This document shows, one piece after another, positions 43,475 through 53,094 of a DNA stretch of 64,000 nt. Source of the DNA: Tenacibaculum lutimaris (GTDB lineage: Bacteria; Bacteroidota; Bacteroidia; Flavobacteriales; Flavobacteriaceae); the NCBI RefSeq assembly GCF_003610735.1, contig NZ_RAQM01000008.1:310001-374000 (forward strand), written 5' to 3'. Positions within the stretch are counted from its first letter, which is position 1. Every line of letters begins with the position of its first letter. The position numbers and the translations under genes are program-made. The notes under the pieces were generated by a model. The model saw only the letters and a program-made list of their open reading frames with translations, ran no database searches and was not told the origin of the DNA.

Positions 43475-44644
43475 ATGAACTTAATTACACAATATCCCTA
43501 TATATCAATCATCATAATTATATTTATTTTGAATTCTATAATTAAAAAAATTACACGAGCTAAACACTCCCCTATAGCAAAATTATCCTTGTTTATAATG
43601 GCAATTATTGCCCAAGCTTGTAGTCCTTTTGCGGGTCCTGTTGACAAATCTGTTTCAGATTCTTATTACTACTCAAAATCAAAAAAAGACATTCGTTATT
43701 CACCTATGGGGAATTGGTTTTCATTAGGAAACACTAAATTAAATGCTGATGTTAAAAGCTTTAAAGTTTTAGGAAGAGACTTTGGAAAAGATAAAAATCA
43801 TGTATACTTTAAAAGTAATATTATAGATAATGAGGTAGATACCGCTACTTTTTATGTACATGAAGATGATTACACCTGTTTTGACAAAAACCATGTATAC
43901 ATTGCTATAAACTATATGCCACAAGATATTAACCTAATAAATCAAGAGAAAAAACATTTGTGGAAGGTAGCAAAAGCTAATCCTAAAACATTTCAAAAAA
44001 TTGATCAAGATTGGGCTAAAGATGATAAACATTATTTTTACAATTACACTCCTATAAATGTAGATTATGATTTCTTTAAAGTTTTAAACAAAAACTTTGC
44101 TAAGGATCAAAATCAGGTATATTTATTAAAAAACTACGAATTGTTAGTTGCCACAACAATAGATCCTACCACAAGCAAAAAAATTAATGATAGATATATA
44201 GCAGATAAAAATAGTATTTACGACTTTCAAGAATATAAAAATGGTAAAAAAGTAGATTCTCTAACATCAATTCCTTATCAAAACATTGATGATTTAACCA
44301 TTTTAGAAGATAAATTCTTACTTTTTGATAATACTGTTATATACGATGGTGTTAAAATTAAAAATGTTGATTTCTCTACTTTTAAAATCATTCAATTTCC
44401 GTATTCTAAAGATAAAAATCATGTATTCTATCACAGTGATGTTATTGAAAAAGCTGACCCTAATACCTTTAGCATTTTTGAAACTTCTTATTATTCAAAA
44501 GATAAAAACCATGTATACGTTTACGGAAAACTATTAAAAGAAGCTGATGTAGCTACTTTTGGTCCTTCAAACGAAAAGCATTCTTTGTTATATAAAGATA
44601 AAAACCATACCTACCGAGGTGACAAAATTGTAGAAGATAACTAA
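43475..44644 (+). CDS. DKNYYY-repeat protein, probable lipoprotein
   Basis: 389 residues. Two hydrophobic segments lie at about 9-24 and 36-48; the second ends in a lipobox-like IAQAC. At least seven DKNYYY-family units follow (DKNHVYFKSN, DKNHVYIAI, DDKHYFYNY, DQNQVYLLK, DKNSIYDF, DKNHVFYHS, DKNHVYVYG). The repeats are spaced about 35-60 residues apart. Function of the family is unknown; related proteins are common in mobile and accessory regions. Confidence 0.85.
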   Translation: MNLITQYPYISIIIIIFILNSIIKKITRAKHSPIAKLSLFIMAIIAQACSPFAGPVDKSVSDSYYYSKSKKDIRYSPMGNWFSLGNTKLNADVKSFKVLGRDFGKDKNHVYFKSNIIDNEVDTATFYVHEDDYTCFDKNHVYIAINYMPQDINLINQEKKHLWKVAKANPKTFQKIDQDWAKDDKHYFYNYTPINVDYDFFKVLNKNFAKDQNQVYLLKNYELLVATTIDPTTSKKINDRYIADKNSIYDFQEYKNGKKVDSLTSIPYQNIDDLTILEDKFLLFDNTVIYDGVKIKNVDFSTFKIIQFPYSKDKNHVFYHSDVIEKADPNTFSIFETSYYSKDKNHVYVYGKLLKEADVATFGPSNEKHSLLYKDKNHTYRGDKIVEDN

Positions 44645-44746
44645 CCTTGATTAATATTGAAACAGTAAGTTCCCTCTACAAAAACAATATAAACAACGGT
44701 TTATTAGATTTTTTTGTATTTTTATTTCAACTAAAATTAAAAAAAT

Positions 44747-45598
44747 ATGAAAAATCTAATAAACTCTACCTCTCTTGTTGTATTGTCTTTTTTAATGTTT
44801 ATTTTTTCTTTTTCGGCAAACGCTCAAAATGGTTCTGATACCCTAGTTATGATGGATGGAAAAGAAAGAAAAGGAAAAGTAACAGCTATTAATGATGATG
44901 AAATAACATTTACTTTTACTGGTGAAACTTTAGAGTATAAAATCAAGCGAGCTAAAGTCAATAAAATTATTTTTTCCAGTGGACGAACTCAGTTAATCTC
45001 TGAAAAAAAGATTGATAAAAATACTTCAGAGCTATCAAAAAACACCTCAAACCTTACAAATAGAAAAGGAAAAATGGCAGTATTGCCCTTTAAAATTATA
45101 ACCAATATGCCTTCTATAGATAAGGAAGCTATTGGTAGACAGATTCAAACCGACTGTTCTAACACAATAAAAGGAGAATCTCCTATGATTGAAATTGTAG
45201 ACCCAAGAATTGTAAACACAACTTTAGCCAAAAATAATATTTCAGTTGATCAACTTGAAGTTATGTCACCAGATGAATTGGCTATATTATTAGGTGTTGA
45301 ACATGTCGTTTTTGGTTCTTACGATATAGAAAATACAGGTACAAGAACCTCTGGTTCAACTGTAACTTCCTATAAATCTAAAAAAGATAGAGATAAGAAA
45401 AAAGGAACAGCAATTAGCTCTGGAAATTCAACTACTTCAGATACATATGATTCTAAAATTACGATGGATATCTATAATGATGAAGGTTCTAATATTTATT
45501 CTGTTTCTCGTAAACCTTTTATGTCTGGTTTAGATAAATATCACAGTACTATTAAATATTTAATTAAAAGAGCTCCGTTTGGTCGTAAACATAAATAA
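44747..45598 (+). CDS. Secreted protein with CsgG/TolB-like domain
   Basis: 283 residues; signal peptide ends near FSANAQ. Residues 28-80 form a small beta domain (DTLVMMDGKERKGKVTAINDDEITF). Residues about 105-275 read KMAVLPFKI, LAILLGVEHVVFGSYDI and a later ITMDIYNDEGSNIY. This resembles the nucleotide-binding-like fold shared by CsgG and periplasmic TolB N-terminal domains. A role in envelope assembly is only an inference. It ends the run of plus-strand accessory genes at a strong bidirectional terminator. Confidence 0.65.
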   Translation: MKNLINSTSLVVLSFLMFIFSFSANAQNGSDTLVMMDGKERKGKVTAINDDEITFTFTGETLEYKIKRAKVNKIIFSSGRTQLISEKKIDKNTSELSKNTSNLTNRKGKMAVLPFKIITNMPSIDKEAIGRQIQTDCSNTIKGESPMIEIVDPRIVNTTLAKNNISVDQLEVMSPDELAILLGVEHVVFGSYDIENTGTRTSGSTVTSYKSKKDRDKKKGTAISSGNSTTSDTYDSKITMDIYNDEGSNIYSVSRKPFMSGLDKYHSTIKYLIKRAPFGRKHK

Positions 45599-45635
45599 CC
45601 AAACACCAAAATTAAACATCATTTCAAACTGTTTG

Positions 45636-45679
45636 ATAATTACATTACTCTCTAAATTTTTAAAGAGTAATGTAATTAT
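45636..45679. terminator. Bidirectional terminator between convergent genes
   Basis: AATTACATTACTCT (45638-45651) and AGAGTAATGTAATT (45664-45677) pair perfectly, and two more base pairs extend the stem. It separates the CsgG-like gene (plus) from cbpM (minus). Confidence 0.75.
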
Positions 45680-45970
45680 TTACTCATACAATTTAAGCTT
45701 ATTCTCTAATTGTTGAATGGTTTTATGCATGTGATCCATTCTATCAAGCATATTATTGATAACATCAATACCTTGCATATTAACTTCTAAATCGTAGTAC
45801 AATCTGATTATTTTTTCTAAAGTAGGCAGTTGTTCGGTATATAAATACCTATCAGATCCTTTTACCACAAATTCAATCAGTTGAAAGGATTCAATACTTT
45901 CTATAAAATGTTCATCTAAATTATGATGAATAATAACTTTCTGTACACTTATTAACTCTTTATCACTCAT
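45680..45970 (-). CDS. cbpM: Chaperone modulator CbpM
   Basis: 96 residues. The MerR-like CbpM layout is recognisable: short helical N-terminus (ISVQKVIIHHNLDEHFIESI), FVVKGSDRYLYTEQLPTLEKIIRLYYDLEVNMQGIDVI-type core (read in pieces at 30-70), and a C-terminal coiled coil. CbpM binds the J-domain of CbpA and restrains it. It follows the DnaJ-type gene with a 2-base gap, which supports the pairing. Confidence 0.88.
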   Translation of the reverse strand: MSDKELISVQKVIIHHNLDEHFIESIESFQLIEFVVKGSDRYLYTEQLPTLEKIIRLYYDLEVNMQGIDVINNMLDRMDHMHKTIQQLENKLKLYE

Positions 45971-45972
45971 AT

Positions 45973-46875
45973 CTATTTCAATTTAGAAAGTTTAGTAAAC
46001 AAATCACGTTCTTCTTCTGTTAATCTGGTTGGTATGGATACTTTATAAGTAACATATAAATCACCAAACTGATCTTCTTTTTTATACTTAGGAAAACCTT
46101 TTCCTTTCAACCGAACCTTAGTTCCATTTTGAGTTCCTGATTTAACTTTAAGTTTCACCTTATCTACAAAAGTGTCAATTACAACCTCTCCTCCTAGTAC
46201 TGCTGTATATAAGTCGATTGTTTGCTCTATATACAAATTAGCTCCATCTCTTTTAAAGTTTATATCTGGAATAATATCAAAAGTGATGTACAAATCTCCT
46301 TTCGGACCTCCATTGAGCCCTTCTCCCCCATGACCTTTTATTTTAATTGTCTGACCATTCTCCACACCAGCAGGAATCGTAATTCGTATCTTTTTGCCAT
46401 TTACAGTCAGTACTTGTTTTTGCGAAGTATACACATCTCTTAAATTCAATTGTAAAGTTGCATTAAAATCCTGTCCTCTAAATTGAGCTGTTTGTCTACC
46501 TGATCTTCTTCCTCCTCCAAAAGCAGCATTAAAAAAGTCAGAAAAATCGGTTCCTTCAAAGCCAGATGATGAATATTGTTGATACGCACCTCCTCCACCA
46601 AACCCACTCTGATATCCTCGCTGTTTCTTAGCTTCTTCATAAGCATCTGCATGTTGCCAATGCTCTCCGTACTCATCATACTTTTTTCGATTTTCAGGAT
46701 TACTCAACACTTCATTCGCCTCATTTATTTGCTGAAACTTTTTCTTTGCTTCTTCGTCATTCGGATTCGTATCTGGATGATATTTTCTGGCTAGTTTCCG
46801 ATACGCTTTTTTTATATCAGCAGCAGTTGCTGTTTTATCTATTCCTAAAACTTTGTAGTAGTCTATAAAATCCAT
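45973..46875 (-). CDS. cbpA: CbpA-type DnaJ co-chaperone
   Basis: 300 residues from the ATG at 46875 ([12 protein letters not shown]); an upstream frame from 46935 adds a non-conserved extension and is rejected. J-domain residues 3-70 contain the HPD motif at 33-35. A Gly-rich segment (about 85-115) follows, then two C-terminal substrate-binding domains ([43 protein letters not shown]). No CxxCxGxG zinc finger is present, which distinguishes it from DnaJ itself. Confidence 0.92.
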   Translation of the reverse strand: MDFIDYYKVLGIDKTATAADIKKAYRKLARKYHPDTNPNDEEAKKKFQQINEANEVLSNPENRKKYDEYGEHWQHADAYEEAKKQRGYQSGFGGGGAYQQYSSSGFEGTDFSDFFNAAFGGGRRSGRQTAQFRGQDFNATLQLNLRDVYTSQKQVLTVNGKKIRITIPAGVENGQTIKIKGHGGEGLNGGPKGDLYITFDIIPDINFKRDGANLYIEQTIDLYTAVLGGEVVIDTFVDKVKLKVKSGTQNGTKVRLKGKGFPKYKKEDQFGDLYVTYKVSIPTRLTEEERDLFTKLSKLK

Positions 46876-46961
46876 AGTATTGATAGCTAGTATAAAACAC
46901 TTCAAAATATACGAAATATTATCATGTGATGCCAAATAAAATCTTTGGCTGATTTTATTTG

Positions 46962-46969
46962 TATTTTTG
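46962..46969 (+). promoter_or_regulatory. Bacteroidota-type -7 element
   Basis: TATTTTTG fits TAnnTTTG and lies 20 bases before the start at 46989. The -33 partner is unclear. Confidence 0.4.
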
Positions 46970-46988
46970 CGCTTTTATTGATGATTAA

Positions 46989-47348
46989 ATGGTGATTGAA
47001 GATTTAGTAGGAAACTATAACATTATAGGTAGCAATCAAGATGAAAGTACTAATACTTATAAAGGAACACTTTCTTTAACTCTTGATGAAAATAACAGAA
47101 TTATTGCCAAATGGCTTATTAATAATGAACAAGAACAATTTGGAACAGGGTTCTTTAAGAACAATATTTTAGCTATTAACTTTAACTATACCGGTTATGA
47201 TAATACTATTTATAAAGGTGTAGTTGTGTATTCTTGTCTTTCTAAAAATATTTTAGATGGATTTTGGTCTGAAAAACATGGAAATCCATTATTTCTTGGA
47301 GAAGAACGTTGTTTTAGAATACAGGAACAACCTCAATTAATTAACTAA
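46989..47348 (+). CDS. Small protein of unknown function (lipocalin-like beta layout)
   Basis: 119 residues, no signal peptide. The pattern VGNYNIIGSNQDESTNTYKG followed by alternating strands (LSLTLDENNRIIAKWLI, GTGFFKNNILAINFNY, VVVYSCLSKNILDGFW) suggests a small beta-barrel of the lipocalin-like type. The family is not certain. The ychJ-like gene follows after 13 bases. Confidence 0.7.
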   Translation: MVIEDLVGNYNIIGSNQDESTNTYKGTLSLTLDENNRIIAKWLINNEQEQFGTGFFKNNILAINFNYTGYDNTIYKGVVVYSCLSKNILDGFWSEKHGNPLFLGEERCFRIQEQPQLIN

Positions 47349-47361
47349 GAGAGAACTACCC

Positions 47362-47727
47362 ATGCAATGTCCTTGCAACCCAAATAAAAAATACAGTGAT
47401 TGCTGCCAAAAAGCACATCAAAACATTCATTCAGTTACCTCAGCTGAAGCTTTAATGCGTTCAAGATACAGTGCTTTTGTACTAGCTAACATTGACTACC
47501 TACAAAAAAGTCACCATAGTAGCACCAGACCTTCTAAAAGAGAAAAGAAAGAAATTTTAGCATGGACAAAATCTGTTAACTGGATAAAGCTAGAGGTGCT
47601 ACACACAACAGAAACCACAGTTGAATTCAAGGCTTTCTTTATGGAGAATGGCAATATTGATGTGATCCATGAAAACTCTCTTTTTTGTAAAGAGAATGAC
47701 CATTGGGTATATCTTGGTCAAAAATAA
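47362..47727 (+). CDS. YchJ-family SEC-C motif protein
   Basis: 121 residues. The N-terminal SEC-C zinc motif CPCNPNKKYSDCC (Cys3, Cys5, Cys14 and Cys15 positions visible) is followed by the YchJ core AEALMRSRYSAFVLANIDYLQKS and WIKLEVLHT. The family fold is NTF2-like; biochemical role unknown. Probably co-transcribed with the preceding small gene. Confidence 0.9.
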   Translation: MQCPCNPNKKYSDCCQKAHQNIHSVTSAEALMRSRYSAFVLANIDYLQKSHHSSTRPSKREKKEILAWTKSVNWIKLEVLHTTETTVEFKAFFMENGNIDVIHENSLFCKENDHWVYLGQK

Positions 47728-47859
47728 GACTGTCTAATAAACATTGTTTCTACTGTCATTACGAGAAATTTTAATTTCGAAGTAATCTGTTAATCCTATT
47801 TTGGATTTTATATAAGATTGCTTTATTTCATTTGAAATGACGCTGTTTTTTAGACAGTC
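47728..47859. repeat. 132-bp foldback element with terminal inverted repeats
   Basis: Ends GACTGTCTAA (47728-47737) and TTAGACAGTC (47850-47859) are exact reverse complements. Inside, a GTCATTACGAG...GAAGTAATCT unit and an inverted AGATTGCTTTATTTC...GAAATGACG unit face each other; they belong to the same repeat family as 31110 and 62690. It starts at the last base of the ychJ-like stop codon's neighbour and ends just before ilvA, so it may act as a bidirectional terminator. Confidence 0.75.
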
Positions 47860-47869
47860 CTAATAAAAA

Positions 47870-49135
47870 TTACACTAAGAACTCAAATAAATTCGGTTTA
47901 TCGTTTAGATATTCACCATAAAAACTACGCTCTTTCATTCTACGAATTAACGGTTGTAAATCTTCTTTCTTTTCTAATTCTATACCTACTACAGCTGGTC
48001 CGTTTTCTCTATTGGTTTTTTTAGAATATTCAAAAAAAGTGATGTCATCATTCTCTCCCAATACCTCAGCTACAAACTCTTTTAAAGCTCCAGCACGTTG
48101 TGGAAAACGAATGATAAAATAATGCTTCAATTTACCGTACAACAATGCGCGTTCTTTTATTTCGGCAGTACGAGTGATATCATTATTACTTCCACTAATA
48201 ACACATACTACATTTTTATCTTTTAATTCGTCTTGGTAAAAATCAAGTGCACTTATGGTCAAAGCTCCTGCAGGTTCTACTACAATGGCTTCTTTGTTAT
48301 ACATTTCTAATATCGTTTGACACACTTTTCCTTCAGGAACGGTAATCATATCTGACAAATTTTCTCGACAAATTCTGTAGGTTAACTCCCCTACTTGCTG
48401 TACTGCTGCCCCATCAACAAACTTATCTATGTTTTCTAATACAACATTTTTGTTTTCTTCTAACGATTTTTTCATCGAAGGTGCTCCAGCAGGCTCTACT
48501 CCTATAATCTTCGTTTTTGGAGACAATAACTTAAAAACACTTGATAAACCAGAAGCCAATCCACCACCTCCAACAGGTACAAAAACATAGTCGATAGGTT
48601 GTTGTGATTGCTCTAAAATTTCTAAACCAACGGTTGCTTGTCCTTCTATAATTTTTTCATCATCAAATGGATGTACAAAAGTCTTTTGTAAACTATCGCA
48701 TAAAAGTTTTGCTGCCTTGTAAGCATCATCAAATGTATCTCCTATTAACTGGATGTCTACAAAATCGCCACCAAACATTTTTACTTGTTCTACCTTTTGT
48801 TTTGGTGTAGGTGCTGGCATGTAGATAGTACCATATATTTCTTTTTTTCTACACGCTAAGGCAACTCCTTGTGCATGATTACCTGCACTAGCACATACAA
48901 TTCCGTTTACTAATTCATCTTCCGTTAAGGAACTAATTTTATTATAGGCTCCTCTTATTTTATACGAACGGACTTGCTGTAAATCTTCTCTCTTTAAAAA
49001 GACGTTTGCATTGAATTGTTGCGATAAGTTAAAGTTTTCTTGCAGCGGGGTAACTGCTACGACTTCTTGTAAAGTCGCAGCAGCTTGTTGTATTGCTTCT
49101 AATTTTGGAAAATAAGTTTCTTTTTGAACTTCCAT
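47870..49135 (-). CDS. ilvA: Threonine ammonia-lyase (threonine dehydratase)
   Basis: 421 residues. The PLP lysine is Lys59 in VRSYKIRGAYNKI. The glycine loop is VPVGGGGLASG and the fold-type-II end CVISGSNNDITR is present. A C-terminal ACT-like domain (KHYFIIRFPQRAGALKEFVAEVLG onward, read from about 335) suggests allosteric control by isoleucine. It makes 2-oxobutanoate for isoleucine. Last gene of the ilv operon, 4 bases after ilvC. Confidence 0.95.
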   Translation of the reverse strand: MEVQKETYFPKLEAIQQAAATLQEVVAVTPLQENFNLSQQFNANVFLKREDLQQVRSYKIRGAYNKISSLTEDELVNGIVCASAGNHAQGVALACRKKEIYGTIYMPAPTPKQKVEQVKMFGGDFVDIQLIGDTFDDAYKAAKLLCDSLQKTFVHPFDDEKIIEGQATVGLEILEQSQQPIDYVFVPVGGGGLASGLSSVFKLLSPKTKIIGVEPAGAPSMKKSLEENKNVVLENIDKFVDGAAVQQVGELTYRICRENLSDMITVPEGKVCQTILEMYNKEAIVVEPAGALTISALDFYQDELKDKNVVCVISGSNNDITRTAEIKERALLYGKLKHYFIIRFPQRAGALKEFVAEVLGENDDITFFEYSKKTNRENGPAVVGIELEKKEDLQPLIRRMKERSFYGEYLNDKPNLFEFLV

Positions 49136-49139
49136 AGTG

Positions 49140-50642
49140 TTATGCTAAAACAGGTTCTTCTTGATTGACGCTTGTTTTGATTACTTTCATTGCAGTCATT
49201 GCCTCACGCAACTCTGCTCCTACTTCTTCAATAGGATGATTTCGAATTGCTTTATTCACTTTAATTAATTCAAGATTATCTACTTCATTGGAAATACTAT
49301 ACTCTTTTCCAATAACATCTGTACTTACTTGTTTCATAAAATCAGTTAACAATGGTTTCGCTGCATGGTCAAATAAATAACATCCGTATTCAGCAGTATC
49401 AGAAATAATTCTGTTCATTTCAAATAATTTCTTACGAGCAACAGTGTTTGCTATTAGTGGTAACTCATGTAGTGATTCGTAATAAGCCGATGCAGAAATG
49501 ATTCCTGATTTCACCATGGTTTCAAAGGCTAACTCTACTCCTGCTTTTACAAAAGCTACTAACAAAGTTCCTTTATCAAAATACTCTTGTTCTGAAATTT
49601 CTTCGGAAGTTGCCGCTGTTTTTTCAAACTGAGTTTCTCCTGTCGCTGCACGCCATGTTAGTAAATTTACATCGTCATTCGTCCAATCTTCCATCATCGT
49701 TTTTGAAAAATGACCAGACATAATATCATCCATGTGTTTATTAAACAAAGGCTCTAGTACCTCTTTTAATTCTTCAGAAAGTTGGTAGGCTTTAATTTTT
49801 GCAGGATTCGATAAACGATCCATCATATTTGTAATTCCTCCATGTTTTAAAGCCTCGGTAATAGTTTCCCATCCGTATTGAATTAATTTGGAAGCATATG
49901 CTGGTTCTACTCCTTCTTCAACCATTTTATTGAATGATAAGATAGATCCTGTTTGTAACACCCCACATAAAATGGTTTGCTCTCCCATTAAGTCTGATTT
50001 CACCTCAGCAACAAATGACGACTCCAATACACCTGCTTTATGACCACCTGTTGCATATGCATAGGCTTTAGCTTGTGCTAAACCTTTATTTTCAGGATCA
50101 TTTTCAGGATGTACAGCAATTAACGTTGGTACTCCAAATCCGCGTTTGTATTCTTCTCTTACTTCTGTTCCAGGACACTTAGGGGCTACCATAATTACTG
50201 TTAAATCCTTACGTACTTGCATACCTTCTTCAACAATATTAAATCCGTGAGAATACGATAAGGTTGCTCCTGATTTCATTAATGGCATTACTCCATTTAC
50301 TACCTGCGTATGTTGTTTGTCTGGTGTTAAGTTACACACCAAATCAGCAGTTGGAATCAACTCTTCGTAAGTTCCTACAGTAAAACCGTGTTCAGTTGCA
50401 TTTTTAAAAGATTGGCGTTGCTCTTTAATTGCTGCTTCTCGTAATGCGTATGAAATATCTAAACCAGAATCGCGCATGTTTAATCCTTGATTCAATCCTT
50501 GTGCTCCACATCCTACAATTACCACTTTTTTACCTTCTAATACTGCTGTTCCGTCTGAAAACTCATCAGCATTCATAAATCTACATTTTCCTAATTGTTC
50601 TAATTGCTCTCTTAATGATAATTGGTTGAAATAATTTTTCAT
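49140..50642 (-). CDS. ilvC: Ketol-acid reductoisomerase, class II
   Basis: 500 residues, the long (class II) form as in E. coli. The Rossmann loop is [14 protein letters not shown] near residues 34-47. [18 protein letters not shown] and the duplicated C-terminal domains ([22 protein letters not shown]) follow. It converts acetolactate and acetohydroxybutanoate to dihydroxy acids with NADPH. Co-transcribed between ilvN and ilvA. Confidence 0.96.
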   Translation of the reverse strand: MKNYFNQLSLREQLEQLGKCRFMNADEFSDGTAVLEGKKVVIVGCGAQGLNQGLNMRDSGLDISYALREAAIKEQRQSFKNATEHGFTVGTYEELIPTADLVCNLTPDKQHTQVVNGVMPLMKSGATLSYSHGFNIVEEGMQVRKDLTVIMVAPKCPGTEVREEYKRGFGVPTLIAVHPENDPENKGLAQAKAYAYATGGHKAGVLESSFVAEVKSDLMGEQTILCGVLQTGSILSFNKMVEEGVEPAYASKLIQYGWETITEALKHGGITNMMDRLSNPAKIKAYQLSEELKEVLEPLFNKHMDDIMSGHFSKTMMEDWTNDDVNLLTWRAATGETQFEKTAATSEEISEQEYFDKGTLLVAFVKAGVELAFETMVKSGIISASAYYESLHELPLIANTVARKKLFEMNRIISDTAEYGCYLFDHAAKPLLTDFMKQVSTDVIGKEYSISNEVDNLELIKVNKAIRNHPIEEVGAELREAMTAMKVIKTSVNQEEPVLA

Positions 50643-50661
50643 TTTTATTTGTGTTGTTTGT

Positions 50662-51189
50662 TTATACTGTTATTAATTGTAATAGTTTTGATACTGGCAT
50701 TTCTTCTTTCGTAATGGCAATTCTTCCTGAGCGAACAAATTGCTTAATACCATGTTTGTCTAAAATGTGATAGAGTTCTTCTACCTCTTCTTTACTTCCT
50801 GATTTTTCAAGGACAAAAAAGTTTTTATTCACATTAATGACTCTTGATTTACTTTGATTGATAATGGTTTGGATATCATCGTTATCGGTCAATAAGTCTG
50901 TACTCAATTTAAACAAACACGATTCTTGATACACCGTTTCTTCATCAGTATGGTAAAAAGCTTTAATTACTTCCACTTGCTTTTCTATCTGTCCGATAAT
51001 TTTTTTCATTTGCTCTTCAGTAATCTTTACTAAAAGTGTAATTCTAGAAACACTTTTTATTTCTGATGAAGAACTATTAATACTTTCTATGTTAATATGT
51101 CTTCGTTGAAATATTGCTGATATTCTATTCAATAATCCAATATTATTCTCTGTATATATTGAGATTGTATAGGTGTTTTTTGTGCTCAT
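50662..51189 (-). CDS. ilvN: Acetolactate synthase small (regulatory) subunit
   Basis: 175 residues. The N-terminal ACT domain ([30 protein letters not shown], read at about 7-36) binds the feedback inhibitor valine in this family. The C-terminal half matches the normal small-subunit domain ([31 protein letters not shown]). It follows ilvB by 6 bases and partners that catalytic subunit. Confidence 0.93.
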   Translation of the reverse strand: MSTKNTYTISIYTENNIGLLNRISAIFQRRHINIESINSSSSEIKSVSRITLLVKITEEQMKKIIGQIEKQVEVIKAFYHTDEETVYQESCLFKLSTDLLTDNDDIQTIINQSKSRVINVNKNFFVLEKSGSKEEVEELYHILDKHGIKQFVRSGRIAITKEEMPVSKLLQLITV

Positions 51190-51195
51190 ATTTTC

Positions 51196-52929
51196 TTATT
51201 TTAATCGAACTTCTGATACTGACGCCCCTGTTGGAATCATAGGAAATACATTATCTTCTTTTTCTACACAAACCTCTAAGAAGTAAGCTTCTTTAGATTG
51301 TATCATTTCTTGAACAGCAGTTGCCAAATCTTCTCTTTTAGTTACTCTATTCGCTGCCATATGGTACCCTTTAGCTATCGCAACAAAATCAGGGTTGGTC
51401 ATTACAGTTGAAGCATATCGTTTATCAAAAAATAACTGTTGCCATTGACGTACCATGCCTAAAAACTCATTGTTTAGCACCACAATTTTAACTGCTGCTT
51501 TGGTTTGTAAAATAGTTCCTAGCTCTTGTATGGTCATTTGATAACCACCATCACCTATTACTGCTACTACTTCACGCTCTGGCATTCCCATTTTAGCACC
51601 AATAGCTGCAGGTAAAGCAAATCCCATGGTTCCTAATCCGCCTGAAGTAATATTACTTTTAGTTTGGTTAAATTCTGCATAGCGACTCGCTATCATTTGA
51701 TGTTGCCCTACATCGGTAACTACGATAGCCTTCCCTTTTGATGCTTCATTGATTTGTTTGATAACCTCTCCCATTGTCAACCCTTCTTTCGTTGGAAACA
51801 AGTCGTTTTTTATAACGTTATCAAATTCTACCGCATCTAAATTTCTAAACTCTTGCAACCACTCTTTGTGTGAATTTTCTTCTAAAAGAGGAAGTGCTGC
51901 TGCTAAAGTTTGTTTTACATTTCCTAAAACAGCTATATCTGTCTTTACATTTTTATCAACTTCCGCAGGGTCTATCTCAAAATGAATAACTTTTGCTTGC
52001 TTCGCATAACGGTTTAAATCACCTGTAACACGATCATCAAAACGCATTCCGATGGCAATTAACACATCACATTCATTGGTAAGTTTATTCGGACTATAAT
52101 TACCATGCATTCCTACCATACCAACATGTAATGGGTGCTTAGTTGGTAAAGCTGATAAGCCTAATAAAGTACTTGCCGATGGAATTCCTGCTTTTTCTAT
52201 AAACGCTTTAAATTCTTCTTCTGCTTCACCTAAAATCACACCTTGTCCCCAAACTACAAACGGTTTTTCTGCATTGTTAATTAACTCAACCGCTGCTTCA
52301 ACACTTTGAATATCCATATTCGGAACAGGCTGATAACTTCGCACTGAAGTGCATTTTTTATATTCAAAATCAAATTCTTCAAACTGTGCATTTTTTGTGA
52401 TATCAACCAACACAGGTCCTGGTCGTCCCGAGCGAGCAATGTAAAATGCTTTCGCCATTACTTCAGGAATTTCACTAGCTTTCGTTATCTGATAATTCCA
52501 TTTGGTAACAGGAGTTGAAATACCCACAATATCGGTTTCTTGAAAAGCATCAGAACCTAATAAGTGTGCTCCTACTTGCCCTGTAATACATACCATTGGA
52601 GTAGAATCTATTTGCGCATCGGCAATACCTGTAATTAAATTCGTTGCTCCTGGACCCGAAGTTGCCATGGCTACACCAACTTTACCTGTAGCTCTTGCAT
52701 ATCCTTGTGCTGCATGTGTGGCTCCTTGCTCGTGACGTGTTAATACATGATGTAATTTATCTTGATATTTATACAACTCGTCATAAACTGGCATAATAGC
52801 ACCACCAGGATATCCGTATAACAAATCGACTCCTTCAGCTAATAAACATTTGATTACAGCTTCTGCACCTGTAATGGTTACTTTTTGTGTTGTTTCTTGT
52901 TCTGTTTGTTGTTTCGTTTTTGTTTCCAT
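51196..52929 (-). CDS. ilvB: Acetolactate synthase large (catalytic) subunit
   Basis: 577 residues. The catalytic Glu lies in LTRHEQGATHAAQGYARATG (about residue 65). The thiamine-diphosphate motif is VVAVIGDGGYQMT ... NNEFLGMVRQWQ. SGPGATNLITGIADA is also conserved. It condenses pyruvate with pyruvate or 2-oxobutanoate. A 165-base gap separates it from ilvD; the gap holds no leader peptide with branched-chain codons that I can find. Confidence 0.95.
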   Translation of the reverse strand: METKTKQQTEQETTQKVTITGAEAVIKCLLAEGVDLLYGYPGGAIMPVYDELYKYQDKLHHVLTRHEQGATHAAQGYARATGKVGVAMATSGPGATNLITGIADAQIDSTPMVCITGQVGAHLLGSDAFQETDIVGISTPVTKWNYQITKASEIPEVMAKAFYIARSGRPGPVLVDITKNAQFEEFDFEYKKCTSVRSYQPVPNMDIQSVEAAVELINNAEKPFVVWGQGVILGEAEEEFKAFIEKAGIPSASTLLGLSALPTKHPLHVGMVGMHGNYSPNKLTNECDVLIAIGMRFDDRVTGDLNRYAKQAKVIHFEIDPAEVDKNVKTDIAVLGNVKQTLAAALPLLEENSHKEWLQEFRNLDAVEFDNVIKNDLFPTKEGLTMGEVIKQINEASKGKAIVVTDVGQHQMIASRYAEFNQTKSNITSGGLGTMGFALPAAIGAKMGMPEREVVAVIGDGGYQMTIQELGTILQTKAAVKIVVLNNEFLGMVRQWQQLFFDKRYASTVMTNPDFVAIAKGYHMAANRVTKREDLATAVQEMIQSKEAYFLEVCVEKEDNVFPMIPTGASVSEVRLK

Positions 52930-53094
52930 AAACTCAGCTTTATGCTTTAGCTTTTAGCTATATGCTTAGTTATTTTATTAAATTTTTAACACTACTAGGT
53001 CTAGTATTGAATCTTAATTCTCATGTTTTTTTCTAAAAATCAAACACTTTTAGGCAAGCCTCTGGAAATTAATCCTCTGGCTATCGCCCTGCGA

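Noticed and set aside
52930-53094. A third attenuator in the ilvD-ilvB gap
   Set aside because: Only a seven-codon frame without branched-chain codon enrichment is present and no strong hairpin with T run is seen on the minus strand.
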